The notes under the pieces were generated by a model. That model saw nothing but the letters and a program-made list of their open reading frames with translations, was not told the DNA's origin and made no database searches. The position numbers were made by a program, and so were the translations under genes. 64,000 bases of DNA from Paraburkholderia diazotrophica (GTDB lineage Bacteria; Pseudomonadota; Gammaproteobacteria; Burkholderiales; Burkholderiaceae): contig NZ_FNYE01000003.1 of assembly GCF_900108945.1 (NCBI RefSeq), positions 248,001 through 312,000 on the forward strand, written 5' to 3'. Positions 43,571 through 52,192 of the stretch are shown here, one piece after another; position 1 is the first letter of the stretch, and every line of letters starts with the position of its first letter.

Positions 43571-44515
43571 ATGACCGAACCCAGCAATCACCGACGCTAT
43601 CCCGATCCTTCCATCCGCAGTTTCGATCCCCGCTTCGACGCGTTGCGCCTCGCATCGGCTTCCGTCGAGTGCCTGTACCAGGGCGCGCGCTGGTCGGAGG
43701 GCCCTGTGTGGTTCGGCGACGGCCGCTATGTGCTTTGGAGCGACATTCCGAACAACCGCATCCTTCGCTGGGACGAAGAGACAGGCGCCGTCACGCCATT
43801 TCGCCGGCCCTCGAACAACGCGAACGGCAACACGCGCGACCGCGAGGGGCGGCTCGTCACCTGCGAGCATCTGACGCGCCGCGTCACGCGCACCGAATAC
43901 GACGGCTCGATCACGGTGATCGCCGAGCGCTACCACGGCAAGCGCTTCAACTCGCCGAACGACGTGATCGTGAAGTCGGACGGCTCGATCTGGTTTACCG
44001 ATCCGTCGTTCGGCATCGACAGCTTCTATGAAGGCGAAAAGCAGGAATCCGAGTTGCCGCAGAACGTGTATCGCGTCGACGGGCAGACGGGTGAAGTGAC
44101 GATGGTCTGCGACGAAGTGATCGGGCCGAACGGACTCGCGTTCTCGCCGGACGAATCGGTGCTGTACATCGTCGAGTCGCGCTCGAAGCCACGCACGATC
44201 CGCGCATTCGATGTCGCCGGCGACGGCCAGTCGCTCGCGAACAACCGCGTGCTGATCGACGCGCAGCACGGCACGCCGGACGGCTTTCGCGTCGACATCC
44301 ACGGCAACCTGTGGTGCGGCTGGGGCATGGGCACCGACGAACTCGACGGCGTACGCGTGTTCTCGCCGCAAGGTGAAGCGCTCGGGCACATCGCGCTGCC
44401 GGAACGCTGCGCGAACGTGTGCTTCGGTGGCCGGCATCGCAACCGGCTCTTCATGGCCGCGAGCCACGGCCTCTATTCGCTGTACGTGAACACGCAAGGC
44501 GTGCGCGGCGGGTGA
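43571..44515 (+). CDS. SMP-30/gluconolactonase-family lactonase
   Basis: This 314-residue six-bladed beta-propeller has divalent-metal ligands in WSEGPVWFGDGRY (Glu), RFNSPNDVIVKSDGSIWFTDP (Asn), IGPNGLAFSPDES (Asn) and GTPDGFRVDIHGNLW (Asp). It should open a sugar-acid 1,4- or 1,5-lactone. Lying after the dehydratase and semialdehyde dehydrogenase, it would supply the acid for the dehydratase. The first-step sugar dehydrogenase is not in the window, so the sugar cannot be named. Confidence 0.87.
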   Translation: MTEPSNHRRYPDPSIRSFDPRFDALRLASASVECLYQGARWSEGPVWFGDGRYVLWSDIPNNRILRWDEETGAVTPFRRPSNNANGNTRDREGRLVTCEHLTRRVTRTEYDGSITVIAERYHGKRFNSPNDVIVKSDGSIWFTDPSFGIDSFYEGEKQESELPQNVYRVDGQTGEVTMVCDEVIGPNGLAFSPDESVLYIVESRSKPRTIRAFDVAGDGQSLANNRVLIDAQHGTPDGFRVDIHGNLWCGWGMGTDELDGVRVFSPQGEALGHIALPERCANVCFGGRHRNRLFMAASHGLYSLYVNTQGVRGG

Positions 44516-44694
44516 CTGAGGCGCGTTCGGCACGGCGACTGGCCGATTGTTCAAAGTTGCCTAACAAGTCGTCTGTCGGTGTTCTCCCTATGACGAACGA
44601 ACAGGCGTGCCAATCCGGCTGAAATCGTTGCCACAAAAGGATTTGAAGATTCTGTAAGCCTGCACTGCCACGAAGGTCGTCGGGTAGAATTTGC

Positions 44695-44724
44695 TTGACA
44701 TCATGCCCGCGCCTTCGTTATGTT
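44695..44724 (+). promoter_or_regulatory. Candidate sigma70 promoter of the PotABCD-like operon
   Basis: TTGACA at 44695-44700 and TATGTT at 44719-44724 with an 18-nt spacer, about 80 nt before the binding-protein ATG. The -35 is perfect, the -10 has 4 of 6 consensus bases. Confidence 0.45.
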
Positions 44725-44804
44725 TCACTGACTAGCAGCCCGTTAGCGCGTCACCGCCGCATCCCGGTCGGCGGACGTTCCATACCAAGAGGCGAGGAGA
44801 CGAA

Positions 44805-45983
44805 ATGACTTTTTCTGGCAGGGTGTCAGTGAGGTTGGCAGGTCTGTGCGTGGCTGTCGGTGCGGCAGTCGCGGGGTTCACACAAACGGCGCGAGCGGCC
44901 GATGCCGTCACGCTCAACATCGTCGACGTGGCCGGCGATCTTCAACTGACGCAAAAAGGCTTCGAAGCCTTCAAGGCCAAGTACCCGAATCTCGTCCCCA
45001 ACATCACGTACACGAACGCGCCCGCGCCGCAGTTGCCAGGCAAGATCAAGGCGATGCAGGCCGCCGGCCGCTCGGACATCGATCTCGTGCTGACGGGCAC
45101 CGACGCGCTCGCCGCCGGCATCGAACAGAACTTGTGGATCAAGCTGCTGCCCGACCAGAGCGCTGCACTGCCCGGCGTGCTCGACAAGTACGCGCCGGGT
45201 CCGCGCAAGATGCAGGACATCGCGCAAGGCTTCGGCGTCGAAGTCGCGTACATGCCGGCCGGTCCGCTGATCGAATACAACCCCGCGAAGGTCAGCGATC
45301 CGCCGAAGACGCCCGAGCAGTTGCTGCAGTGGTGCAAGGCGCATCCGAACAAGCTGATCTACGCGCGTCCCGCGAATTCCGGCCCGGGCCGCACGTTCCT
45401 GATGGGTCTGCCGTATGTGCTCGGCGATAAAGACCCGAAAGATCCCGTCAACGGCTGGGACAAGACGTGGGCGTTTCTCAAGCAGCTGAACGACTGCATT
45501 CCTTACTATCCGGGCGGTACGTCGGCCGTGATGAAGGAGTTGGGCGAAGGCACGCGCGACATGACCGTCACGGTGACGGGCTGGGACATCAATCCTCGCG
45601 CACTCGGCATCGTGCCGGCCGAATTCAAGGTGCAGGCGCTCGACAACATGACGTGGGTGAACGACGCGCACTACATGGTGATTCCGAAGGGCGTGCCGAA
45701 GGAAAAGCTCGACGTGCTCTACAAGCTGATGAACTTCATGCTGGAGCCCGCGCAGCAGGCGATGACCTATGACGACGGCTACTTCTATCCGGGCCCGGCC
45801 ATCAAGGGCGTGACGGAAGCGCAGGCGCCGGAGCACAGCCAGGAAGTGCTGAAGAAATTCGGCCGTCCGGAATACGCGAAGCTGCTCGCCGATCGTCCGC
45901 ATGCTCTGCCGTTGAACGCGGCGGCTATGGTGGCGGCGTTCCAGAAGTGGGACCGCGAAGTCGGCGCGCAGAAAACGAAATAA
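44805..45983 (+). CDS. Extracellular solute-binding protein of a PotABCD-like importer
   Basis: This is a 392-residue family-1 periplasmic binding protein with a Sec signal peptide (VRLAGLCVAVGAAVAG, cleavage near ARA-AD). The mature part shows the family pattern: QKGFEAFKAKYPNLVP, the KIKAMQAAGRSDIDLVLTG lobe, and YMVIPKGVPKEKLDVLYKLMNFML. Two cysteines (WCKAHPN and NDCIPYY) could form a disulfide. It begins a four-gene importer operon; the ligand is unknown. Being downstream of the lactonase and dehydrogenase, it could import a sugar acid or polyol rather than a polyamine. Confidence 0.88.
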   Translation: MTFSGRVSVRLAGLCVAVGAAVAGFTQTARAADAVTLNIVDVAGDLQLTQKGFEAFKAKYPNLVPNITYTNAPAPQLPGKIKAMQAAGRSDIDLVLTGTDALAAGIEQNLWIKLLPDQSAALPGVLDKYAPGPRKMQDIAQGFGVEVAYMPAGPLIEYNPAKVSDPPKTPEQLLQWCKAHPNKLIYARPANSGPGRTFLMGLPYVLGDKDPKDPVNGWDKTWAFLKQLNDCIPYYPGGTSAVMKELGEGTRDMTVTVTGWDINPRALGIVPAEFKVQALDNMTWVNDAHYMVIPKGVPKEKLDVLYKLMNFMLEPAQQAMTYDDGYFYPGPAIKGVTEAQAPEHSQEVLKKFGRPEYAKLLADRPHALPLNAAAMVAAFQKWDREVGAQKTK

Positions 45984-46139
45984 GACCGATAGCGCACCCG
46001 TCACCGCGCCAGGCGGAGCAGCCGGTGCGCGCGTATCTTGCATGTTGTGCGCGTCATGCGCGCATCGGCGATCGTGAGGGCAGGCCGCGAGCAGACCGTG
46101 CTTCGCGGCGCTGTCATGCAACATCGTAGGGAAGCGACC

Positions 46140-47219
46140 ATGAAGCATCAATTTGAGCAGTTGCGCCTTGAGTCCGTCTGCCGCAATTTCGTCAATGCCG
46201 AAGGGCAGCCGGTGGCCGCGTTGCAGGGGCTCGATCTGAATATCCGCCGCGGCGAGTTCATCGCGTTGCTGGGGCCGTCGGGCTGCGGCAAGTCGACGGC
46301 GCTCAACTGCATCGCGGGCTTGCAGCCGCTGTCGGGCGGCGGCATCTGGCTCGACGAAAAACGCATCGACGTGCTGCCGCCTGAAAAGCGCGGCTTCGGC
46401 ATGGTGTTCCAGAACTACGCGCTGTTTCCGCACATGTCGGTGCTCGACAACGTCGGCTTCGGCCTGAAGATGCGCGGCGTCGCAAAGGCGGAAACGGCGA
46501 AGCGCGCGCGAGAAGCGCTGCAACTCGTGCAACTGATCGGCCACGAGAAGAAGCTGCCGGGCCAACTGTCGGGCGGCCAGCAACAGCGCGTCGCGATTGC
46601 GCGCGCGATCGTGATCGAGCCGCCGCTCATTTTGATGGACGAGCCGTTGTCGAATCTCGACACGAAGCTGCGCATCGAAATGCGCGCCGAGATTCGCCGC
46701 ATTCACACGCAACTGGATCGCGCGACGATTTACGTGACGCACGACCAGGACGAAGCGCTGTCGATGGCCGACCGCATCGTCGTGATGAGAGAGGGCGTCG
46801 TGCAGCAGGTCGCGACGCCGAAGGAAGTCTACGGACGACCGAAGAATCTGCACGTCGCGCGCTTCATGGGGTATCGCAACGTGCTGCCATTCACGCTCGA
46901 AGGCACGCAGGGCGAAGGCGTGGCCGTCGAGGCGAACGGCGTGCGTCTCGTCGGCATGGCGATGGACGGTTTCAGCAGCAAACGTGTTTCGGTTGCGCTG
47001 CGCCCCGAGGACATGGAGCGCGCCGCGCCCGGCGCGGAGAACGCGTTCGATGCGCAGGTGACGACCGTCGAATACGGCGGCCGCGATTCGCTGATTCGCG
47101 TGAGGAGCGCATTCGGCGAACTGTGGGCGCGTGTCGCGGGCGAATTCACCGAAGGCGAGCGCATCACGCTGCGCGTGCCGCCGGCGCGCACGCTGGTCTA
47201 CGACGGGGAACCGTCATGA
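46140..47219 (+). CDS. ABC transporter ATP-binding protein, PotA/FbpC type
   Basis: This 359-residue ATPase has Walker [10 protein letters not shown], the Q-loop [14 protein letters not shown], signature [15 protein letters not shown] and Walker [15 protein letters not shown]-terminal TOBE domain (about 270-359, [11 protein letters not shown] and [13 protein letters not shown]) is typical of importers for polyamines, iron or sugars. The start at 46140 has AGGGAAG upstream; the frame before it is unsupported. It overlaps the first permease by 4 nt. Confidence 0.92.
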   Translation: MKHQFEQLRLESVCRNFVNAEGQPVAALQGLDLNIRRGEFIALLGPSGCGKSTALNCIAGLQPLSGGGIWLDEKRIDVLPPEKRGFGMVFQNYALFPHMSVLDNVGFGLKMRGVAKAETAKRAREALQLVQLIGHEKKLPGQLSGGQQQRVAIARAIVIEPPLILMDEPLSNLDTKLRIEMRAEIRRIHTQLDRATIYVTHDQDEALSMADRIVVMREGVVQQVATPKEVYGRPKNLHVARFMGYRNVLPFTLEGTQGEGVAVEANGVRLVGMAMDGFSSKRVSVALRPEDMERAAPGAENAFDAQVTTVEYGGRDSLIRVRSAFGELWARVAGEFTEGERITLRVPPARTLVYDGEPS

Positions 47220-48103
47220 GCACGGTGACGTCCGCCGCTTCGCGAGCGCTCGCTGCGCCGCGCGACGGCAAGGCGTGGCTCGTCTCGCCCGCCTTGCTGT
47301 TCATCCTTGCGCTCTTCGTCTATCCGTTCGTCTACGGGCTCGCGCTGTCGTTCAGCCCGATGGAAGGCGGCGGCATGTGGGCGAACTACGCGAAGTTCTT
47401 CAGCGACACGTCGATGTGGCCAACCATCCTCGTCACACTGAAGCTCGCCGTGCCCGCGACGTTGATCAATGTCGGCGTGTCGGTGCCCGTCGCGTTCGCG
47501 CTGCGCCGTCCGTCGCCGTATCAGAAGTTCGTGACGACGCTGCTCGTGATTCCCATCACGCTCGGCACCGTGCTGATCGCCGACGGCATGCTCACGTACT
47601 TCGGCCCGAACGGCTGGTTTCCGCAGGCGCTGCAAGGGCTGCATCTCTACACCGACGAAGTGCGCCTCACGCACAACTTCTGGGGCGTGCTGATCTCGTT
47701 GATCGTGTCGGGCTTTCCGTTCGCGTTCCTGCTCACATTGTCGTACGTGACGGGCATCGACCCGACGCTCGCGAGCGCCGCCGCGACGCTCGGCGCGAAT
47801 CCATGGCAGCAGTTCCGGCAGATCTATCTGCCGCTGCTCGTGCCGGGGCTGACGATGGCGGCGTGCCTGTCGTTCGTGCAGGCGTTTTCGGTGTTTCCGT
47901 CGGCGGTGCTGCTCGGCGCGCCGGCCGGGCCGACGCGTGTGATGTCGATCGCCGCCGCCGAGGCCGCGTTCGAAAACTACGATTACTCGCTGGCTTCGGC
48001 GATTGCGATCGTGATGGGATTCGTGCAACTGGTGATCGTCGCCGCGATGCTGGGCGCGCGCCGCTTCTTCTACAGCGGACCGGCGACGGGAGGTAAGGGC
48101 TGA
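47216..48103 (+). CDS. ABC transporter permease (PotB-like)
   Basis: This 295-residue permease has six helices, a first helix in LVSPALLFILALFVYPFVYG and the EAA loop ASAAATLGANPWQQFRQIYLP near 215-235. The start at 47216 overlaps the ATPase stop (ATGA) and the end overlaps the second permease (TGATG). It forms the heterodimeric channel with the next gene product. Confidence 0.92.
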   Translation: MSTVTSAASRALAAPRDGKAWLVSPALLFILALFVYPFVYGLALSFSPMEGGGMWANYAKFFSDTSMWPTILVTLKLAVPATLINVGVSVPVAFALRRPSPYQKFVTTLLVIPITLGTVLIADGMLTYFGPNGWFPQALQGLHLYTDEVRLTHNFWGVLISLIVSGFPFAFLLTLSYVTGIDPTLASAAATLGANPWQQFRQIYLPLLVPGLTMAACLSFVQAFSVFPSAVLLGAPAGPTRVMSIAAAEAAFENYDYSLASAIAIVMGFVQLVIVAAMLGARRFFYSGPATGGKG

Positions 48104-49008
48104 TGGCAACCGATCGTCAAGTCGCACATCCGTGGCCCGCCGCGCCGCAAGGGCAAACGGTCAAGTCGATGAAACCGCACGTCAGTCTGCGCGACCGCGT
48201 GTACAAGGCGCTTGTCTGGGGCGCGATGATTTTCTTTCTGCTGAACATCGTGTTGCTGATCGCGACGGTCGCCGTCAACTCGATCGCGACGCGCTGGTTC
48301 GGCACGCTGCTGCCGCAGGGCTTCACGCTGCACTGGTACGCGCAGGCGTGGAGCGACTTCCAGCTGGCGGCCGTGCTGTGGGTGACGGTGGAAGTGGTCG
48401 GCGCGGTGGTGCTGCTGTCGATTCTGCTCGGCGTGCCCGCCGCATATGCACTCGCGCGCGTGCAGTTTCGCGGCAAGCGTTTCGCGATGCTCGTGTTCCT
48501 GCTGCCGCTGATGGTGCCGCCCGTCACATACGGCATTCCGATGGCGACGGTGATGTACAAGATCGGGCTCGCGGGCACGCTTGCCGGCGTGATCCTCGCG
48601 AACCTCGTGCCCGCGCTGCCGTTCGTCATTCTCGTGATGACGCCGTTCATCGAGCAGATCGATCCGAATCTGGAATCGGCGGCGCGCATTTTCGGCGCGA
48701 ACACGTTCCGCTACTTCCGCTATGTGCTGCTGCCGTTGCTGGTTCCGGGCATGCTCGCGGCGGGTCTGCTCGTGCTGGTGCGCACGATCGGCATGTTCGA
48801 GCTGACGTTCTTCACAGCGGGGCCGTCGACGCAAACGCTCGTCGTCGCGTTGTATTACGCGGTGTTTTCGACGGGCGTGCGCGCGCCGCAATCGATCGAC
48901 GCAATGGCGATGATCTATATGGCGATCACGCTGATCTGGGTGTTGATCGCACTGCAGTTCGTGAGCCCGACGCAGATCGTGTCGCGCGTCAAGGAACAGC
49001 GGGCGTAG
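48103..49008 (+). CDS. ABC transporter permease (PotC-like)
   Basis: This 301-residue permease begins with a hydrophilic tail of about 35 residues, then six helices. The EAA loop is ESAARIFGANTFRYFRYVLLP near 190-210. It is the second permease of the importer and the last gene of the operon. A hairpin at 49029-49056 lies just past the stop. Confidence 0.92.
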   Translation: MATDRQVAHPWPAAPQGQTVKSMKPHVSLRDRVYKALVWGAMIFFLLNIVLLIATVAVNSIATRWFGTLLPQGFTLHWYAQAWSDFQLAAVLWVTVEVVGAVVLLSILLGVPAAYALARVQFRGKRFAMLVFLLPLMVPPVTYGIPMATVMYKIGLAGTLAGVILANLVPALPFVILVMTPFIEQIDPNLESAARIFGANTFRYFRYVLLPLLVPGMLAAGLLVLVRTIGMFELTFFTAGPSTQTLVVALYYAVFSTGVRAPQSIDAMAMIYMAITLIWVLIALQFVSPTQIVSRVKEQRA

Positions 49009-49028
49009 GCGCGCCCGCTCGCCTGTAC

Positions 49029-49056
49029 GCGTCGGCTGGCATGCGTCAGCCGACGC
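49029..49056. terminator. Hairpin between convergent genes, possible terminator
   Basis: GCGTCGGCTG (49029-49038) pairs perfectly with CAGCCGACGC (49047-49056) around an 8-nt loop. There is no T-run. It serves convergent operons ending at 49008 (+) and 49113 (-). Its right arm is the first unit of the tandem array. Confidence 0.5.
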
Positions 49057-49129
49057 TCAATAGCCGACGCTCAATAGCCGACGCTCAATAGCCGACGCTC
49101 AATAGCCGACGCTCAGTAGCCGACGCGAT
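49048..49129. repeat. 14-bp tandem repeat at the 3' end of an SDR gene
   Basis: Four exact copies of AGCCGACGCTCAAT (from 49048, 49062, 49076 and 49090), a fifth with one change (49104) and a partial sixth (49118). The fifth and sixth copies overlap the last codons and stop of the minus-strand SDR gene, so the array looks like serial duplication of that gene's 3' end. Each unit repeats the TGA on the minus strand. Confidence 0.88.
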
Positions 49130-49718
49130 AAACCCGCCCCGTCTGCGCGCCCTCGACGCTGCGCAGATAACCCTGCGCGGCCTTGCTTGCGTCGACGGGT
49201 TCGAAGCCGCGGAAGAACGGCGCATAGCTTTCCATCGACTCCGTCAGCACGGTCGGACTGACGACGTTGATGCGGATACCGCGCGGCAGCTCGATCGCCG
49301 CGCCGCGCACGAAGCCTTCGAGCGCGAGGTTGACGGTGGTCGCGCTGACGCCCTGGCTGATCGGCTCGTCGGCGAGAATGCCGCTCGTCAGCGTGAACGA
49401 GCCGCCGTCGTTCACGTACTTTTGCGCGGCGAGCACGAAATTGATCTGTCCCATCAGCTTGTCGCGCAGGCCGATCCAGAACTGCTCGATCGTCATCTCG
49501 GTCAAGGGCCCGAAATGGACTTTCCCCGTCGCCGTTACCACTGCATCGACGTTGCCGATTTCCTGAAACAGCCGTTCGATGCTCGCCGGGTCCGTGCTGT
49601 CGACGTGATGCGCACCCCGTGTCGCGCCCACTTCGATCACTTCGTGACGCGCCTTCAATGCGGCGGCGACGGCCTGGCCCAGCGTGCCCGTTGCGCCGAT
49701 CACAACGACTTTGCCCAT
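49113..49718 (-). CDS. Short SDR family oxidoreductase
   Basis: This 201-residue protein is a compact short-chain dehydrogenase. The NAD(P) motif is VIGATGTLGQAV, followed by VVTATGKVHFG, the Ser of SFTLTSGIL, and RGIRINVVSPTVLTESM. The usual YxxxK reads SATTVNLALEG, so the catalytic Tyr-Lys pair is missing. This is a feature of the CsgA/YbbO-like or 'short chain dehydrogenase' subgroup with 200 residues. It may be a non-classical reductase or a binding protein. Function unknown. Confidence 0.82.
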   Translation of the reverse strand: MGKVVVIGATGTLGQAVAAALKARHEVIEVGATRGAHHVDSTDPASIERLFQEIGNVDAVVTATGKVHFGPLTEMTIEQFWIGLRDKLMGQINFVLAAQKYVNDGGSFTLTSGILADEPISQGVSATTVNLALEGFVRGAAIELPRGIRINVVSPTVLTESMESYAPFFRGFEPVDASKAAQGYLRSVEGAQTGRVYRVGY

Positions 49719-50029
49719 GTGCTGCTCCGTGATGTCAAAGAGATGCGCCGATTATGCGCACTGAAACACCGTTGAAAAAGGCGTGTACGCGATGAGGTCA
49801 TGAAACTGGGAGTTTCAAATCGCACATCCGTGAGTGTGCAGTGAAGTGAAGCACTAAGCGCGACGATTACGCCAGAGCGTGCAAACGTTCGCCATCGCAC
49901 AGACGAACGCCGCGAGAGCGGCTAACGCGCGATTGAAACGCCAACGTGAAAATGCGCGCCGCGCCAGCCGCATGAAAGCTTGCAAACGGTAGTGACGCGT
50001 CAACGGATTGACGCGCCACCCGAAACGGC
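49719..50029. other. Intergenic stretch, no gene seen
   Basis: 311 bases between the SDR start and the 3' end of the next minus-strand gene. It contains the SDR promoter. No ORF with a credible start and no clear hairpin was found. Confidence 0.5.
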
Positions 50030-50479
50030 TTATTCGTCGCGTTCGATTTCGATGACCCGCGTCGGCCGTTGATGGTTGAGCGCGAAGTGCATGCGTCCGC
50101 GCAACTGATCTCCCGTATGCGAATAAGACCGGTGGAATCGGTCGTCGAAGCGCTCGACTGTCTCGGGCGCGATCATGCCCTTGTCGATCACGCGATAGCC
50201 CGGCTCCACAGCGAGCAGCAGATGATTGCCACCGATACGGCTATCGAATCCCGCCAGCTCCGCGAACGGATCGTCGGGCACGCTGTTGACGAGCGTCGCG
50301 TTGCTTGTCGTGATCTCATCGGGGCCGATGGGCGCCTGACCCGCGATACGCGCGGCTTCGTGATTCTTGCTGTCGGTATCGACGGTGCTGTCGTGCGTGC
50401 GATCGTTATGCATTTCGGCGCTGCGCGCCGCAGCGGTTCCGGACTGCGTCGCGGGCACCGGGCGTGTATTGAGGCTCAT
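50030..50479 (-). CDS. Hypothetical protein, possibly Burkholderia DUF3005 family
   Basis: This is a 149-residue soluble protein. The start at 50479 is set by a strong AAAGGAGG site; the frame upstream is open without one. The first 45 residues are polar and low-complexity. The core reads DEITTSNATLVNSVPDDPFAELAGFDSRIGGNHLLLAVEPGYRVI, given here in segments, and resembles a Burkholderia-restricted family I recall as DUF3005. No catalytic motif or membrane segment is seen. Function unknown. Confidence 0.65.
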   Translation of the reverse strand: MSLNTRPVPATQSGTAAARSAEMHNDRTHDSTVDTDSKNHEAARIAGQAPIGPDEITTSNATLVNSVPDDPFAELAGFDSRIGGNHLLLAVEPGYRVIDKGMIAPETVERFDDRFHRSYSHTGDQLRGRMHFALNHQRPTRVIEIERDE

Positions 50480-50769
50480 GTTGTGTCCTCCTTTGCTTGT
50501 GGTCCCAAACATAGGATAGGAGCAAAACCCGTTCCGCGTGAGCGTACGATAACGTGTCGAACCACGCGCGACGGTCGTTCGGGCGACCGGCAAATTTTTG
50601 CTAATTTTTTTCGTGGACGTCCAATTTCTACAGAGTATGATTCTTGTTCGACGAGCGCAGCAACACCCAGCATGACCGCGGCGACCGCGCGGACTGTTTC
50701 AGCCCACGGCACTGCACTCGTGAGAGAACCATAAGGACCATCTATGGGGCAGTCAGGGGCGGGTGACTC

Positions 50770-51003
50770 ATGCACGTTGATGCTGCATTCACACATCGTG
50801 GCTACTTGCTTAACTGCGCGCCGGCGCGCGCGGGCGATGGAACATGGCAACCGTATGTCGTCGTATCGCGTTCCAGCGACGGCGAACTGGTCGCGAACCG
50901 TTTCTTCCCCACTGACCTCCGTTTCACCGACGAAGCCGCTGCTATTGCGCACGCGCGCGACTGGGCCGTGCGCTGGATCGACGCGAGCAGCCTGACGGTC
51001 TAG
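50770..51003 (+). CDS. Small conserved hypothetical protein
   Basis: This is a 77-residue protein with the pattern HRGYLLNCAPARAGDGTW, FFPTDLRFTDEAAAIAHARD and WAVRWID. It looks like a small alpha/beta domain with the aromatic residues conserved among Burkholderia hypotheticals. A GGGGCGGGTG purine-rich site lies upstream. It is divergent from the gene at 50030. No function can be given. Confidence 0.6.
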   Translation: MHVDAAFTHRGYLLNCAPARAGDGTWQPYVVVSRSSDGELVANRFFPTDLRFTDEAAAIAHARDWAVRWIDASSLTV

Positions 51004-51187
51004 CACGCTGCATTGCTCGCCGTTTGGCACATCTCTAGCTGCACACTGCCGCACATGACGCGAGCCGCGCCGCATCGCGCATGCGCTATGCGAGGCGCAC
51101 GAGTGCCGCACGGCACGTGGCGAAACGCGGTAATCTCCGGGGACAGTTCACTCTCATCGCGCCCCGTGCGCGAACGATGTTGTCGCC

Positions 51188-52120
51188 ATGTCAAATGTTT
51201 CTTCTCATAACTGGGGCCTCGAACAGATCGTCGCCGATTTGCGCGCGTCGCGTGAAGAGTTGCATCGCACGCGCCATCCGCGCGGCATTCGCGAACTGCC
51301 TTCGCGCGATGCCGTGATCAACATCGTCGGCGGATTGCGCGCCGCGCTTTTCCCGACGCACTACGGCGCGCCCGATCTGACCGACGAGAGCGTCGATTAC
51401 TACGTCGGCCATACGCTTGAAAGCACGTTGCGCCTGCTCGCCGAACAGATTCGCCGCGCGCTGCGCTTTCTGCCCGAGCACGCCGAGACCACGGACGCCG
51501 AACTGAGCGCGCGTGCCTTCAATGTCGCGCGCGATTTCGGCAAGCAGTTGCCCGCCATTCGCGCACTGCTTGTCAGCGATATCCAGGCCGCGTACATCGG
51601 CGACCCCGCCGCGCAGCACATCACGGAAATTCTGCTCTGCTATCCGGGCGTCTGGGCGATGACGCATCACCGGCTCGCGCATGCGCTGCATCGGCTCGGC
51701 GTGCCGCTGCTCGCGCGCTTTATCAACGAGATCGCCCATTCGGCGACGGGCATCGACATACACCCCGGCGCGCAGATCGGCCCGAGCTTTTTCATCGACC
51801 ACGGCACGGGCGTCGTGATCGGCGAAACGGCGATCATCGGCGAGCGCGTGCGCCTCTACCAGGCGGTCACGCTCGGCGCGAAAAGCTTTGCCGCAGATGA
51901 AGACGGCACGCTCGTGAAGGGCAACGCGCGCCACCCGATCGTCGAAGACGACGTCGTCATTTATGCGGGCGCGACGATTCTGGGTCGCGTGACAATCGGA
52001 CGCGGCTCGGTGATCGGCGGCAATGTGTGGCTCACGCATAGCGTGCCGGCTGGCAGCAGCGTGTCGCAAGGCAAGATCCGCGAAGGCGAGCGCACGCGCA
52101 ACGACGAAGGACGGCGTTGA
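51188..52120 (+). CDS. Serine O-acetyltransferase (EpsC/CysE type)
   Basis: This 310-residue acetyltransferase makes O-acetylserine, the acceptor for cysteine synthesis. An alpha-helical N-terminal domain covers about 1-165. The left-handed beta-helix with hexapeptide repeats follows: GIDIHPGAQIGPSFFIDHGTG, VVIGETAIIGERV, and IVEDDVVIYAGATILGRV. The FIDHGTGVVIGET block contains the catalytic His and Asp. The long N-terminus is that of the EpsC form rather than E. coli CysE. It may be a second copy alongside a housekeeping cysE elsewhere. Confidence 0.9.
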   Translation: MSNVSSHNWGLEQIVADLRASREELHRTRHPRGIRELPSRDAVINIVGGLRAALFPTHYGAPDLTDESVDYYVGHTLESTLRLLAEQIRRALRFLPEHAETTDAELSARAFNVARDFGKQLPAIRALLVSDIQAAYIGDPAAQHITEILLCYPGVWAMTHHRLAHALHRLGVPLLARFINEIAHSATGIDIHPGAQIGPSFFIDHGTGVVIGETAIIGERVRLYQAVTLGAKSFAADEDGTLVKGNARHPIVEDDVVIYAGATILGRVTIGRGSVIGGNVWLTHSVPAGSSVSQGKIREGERTRNDEGRR

Positions 52121-52192
52121 TGGATGAATGTTCGATTGCACGATTGATCGCACCATTCGAACCGCGTCCCTTTGATATGAGCGAATGAAACG

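Noticed and set aside
49048-49129. A CRISPR array or integron site
   Set aside because: The 14-bp units follow one another without spacers and derive from the neighbouring gene's end. No integrase is present.
49113-49718. A classical SDR oxidoreductase
   Set aside because: The YxxxK catalytic pair is missing, so only membership of a short atypical SDR group is claimed.
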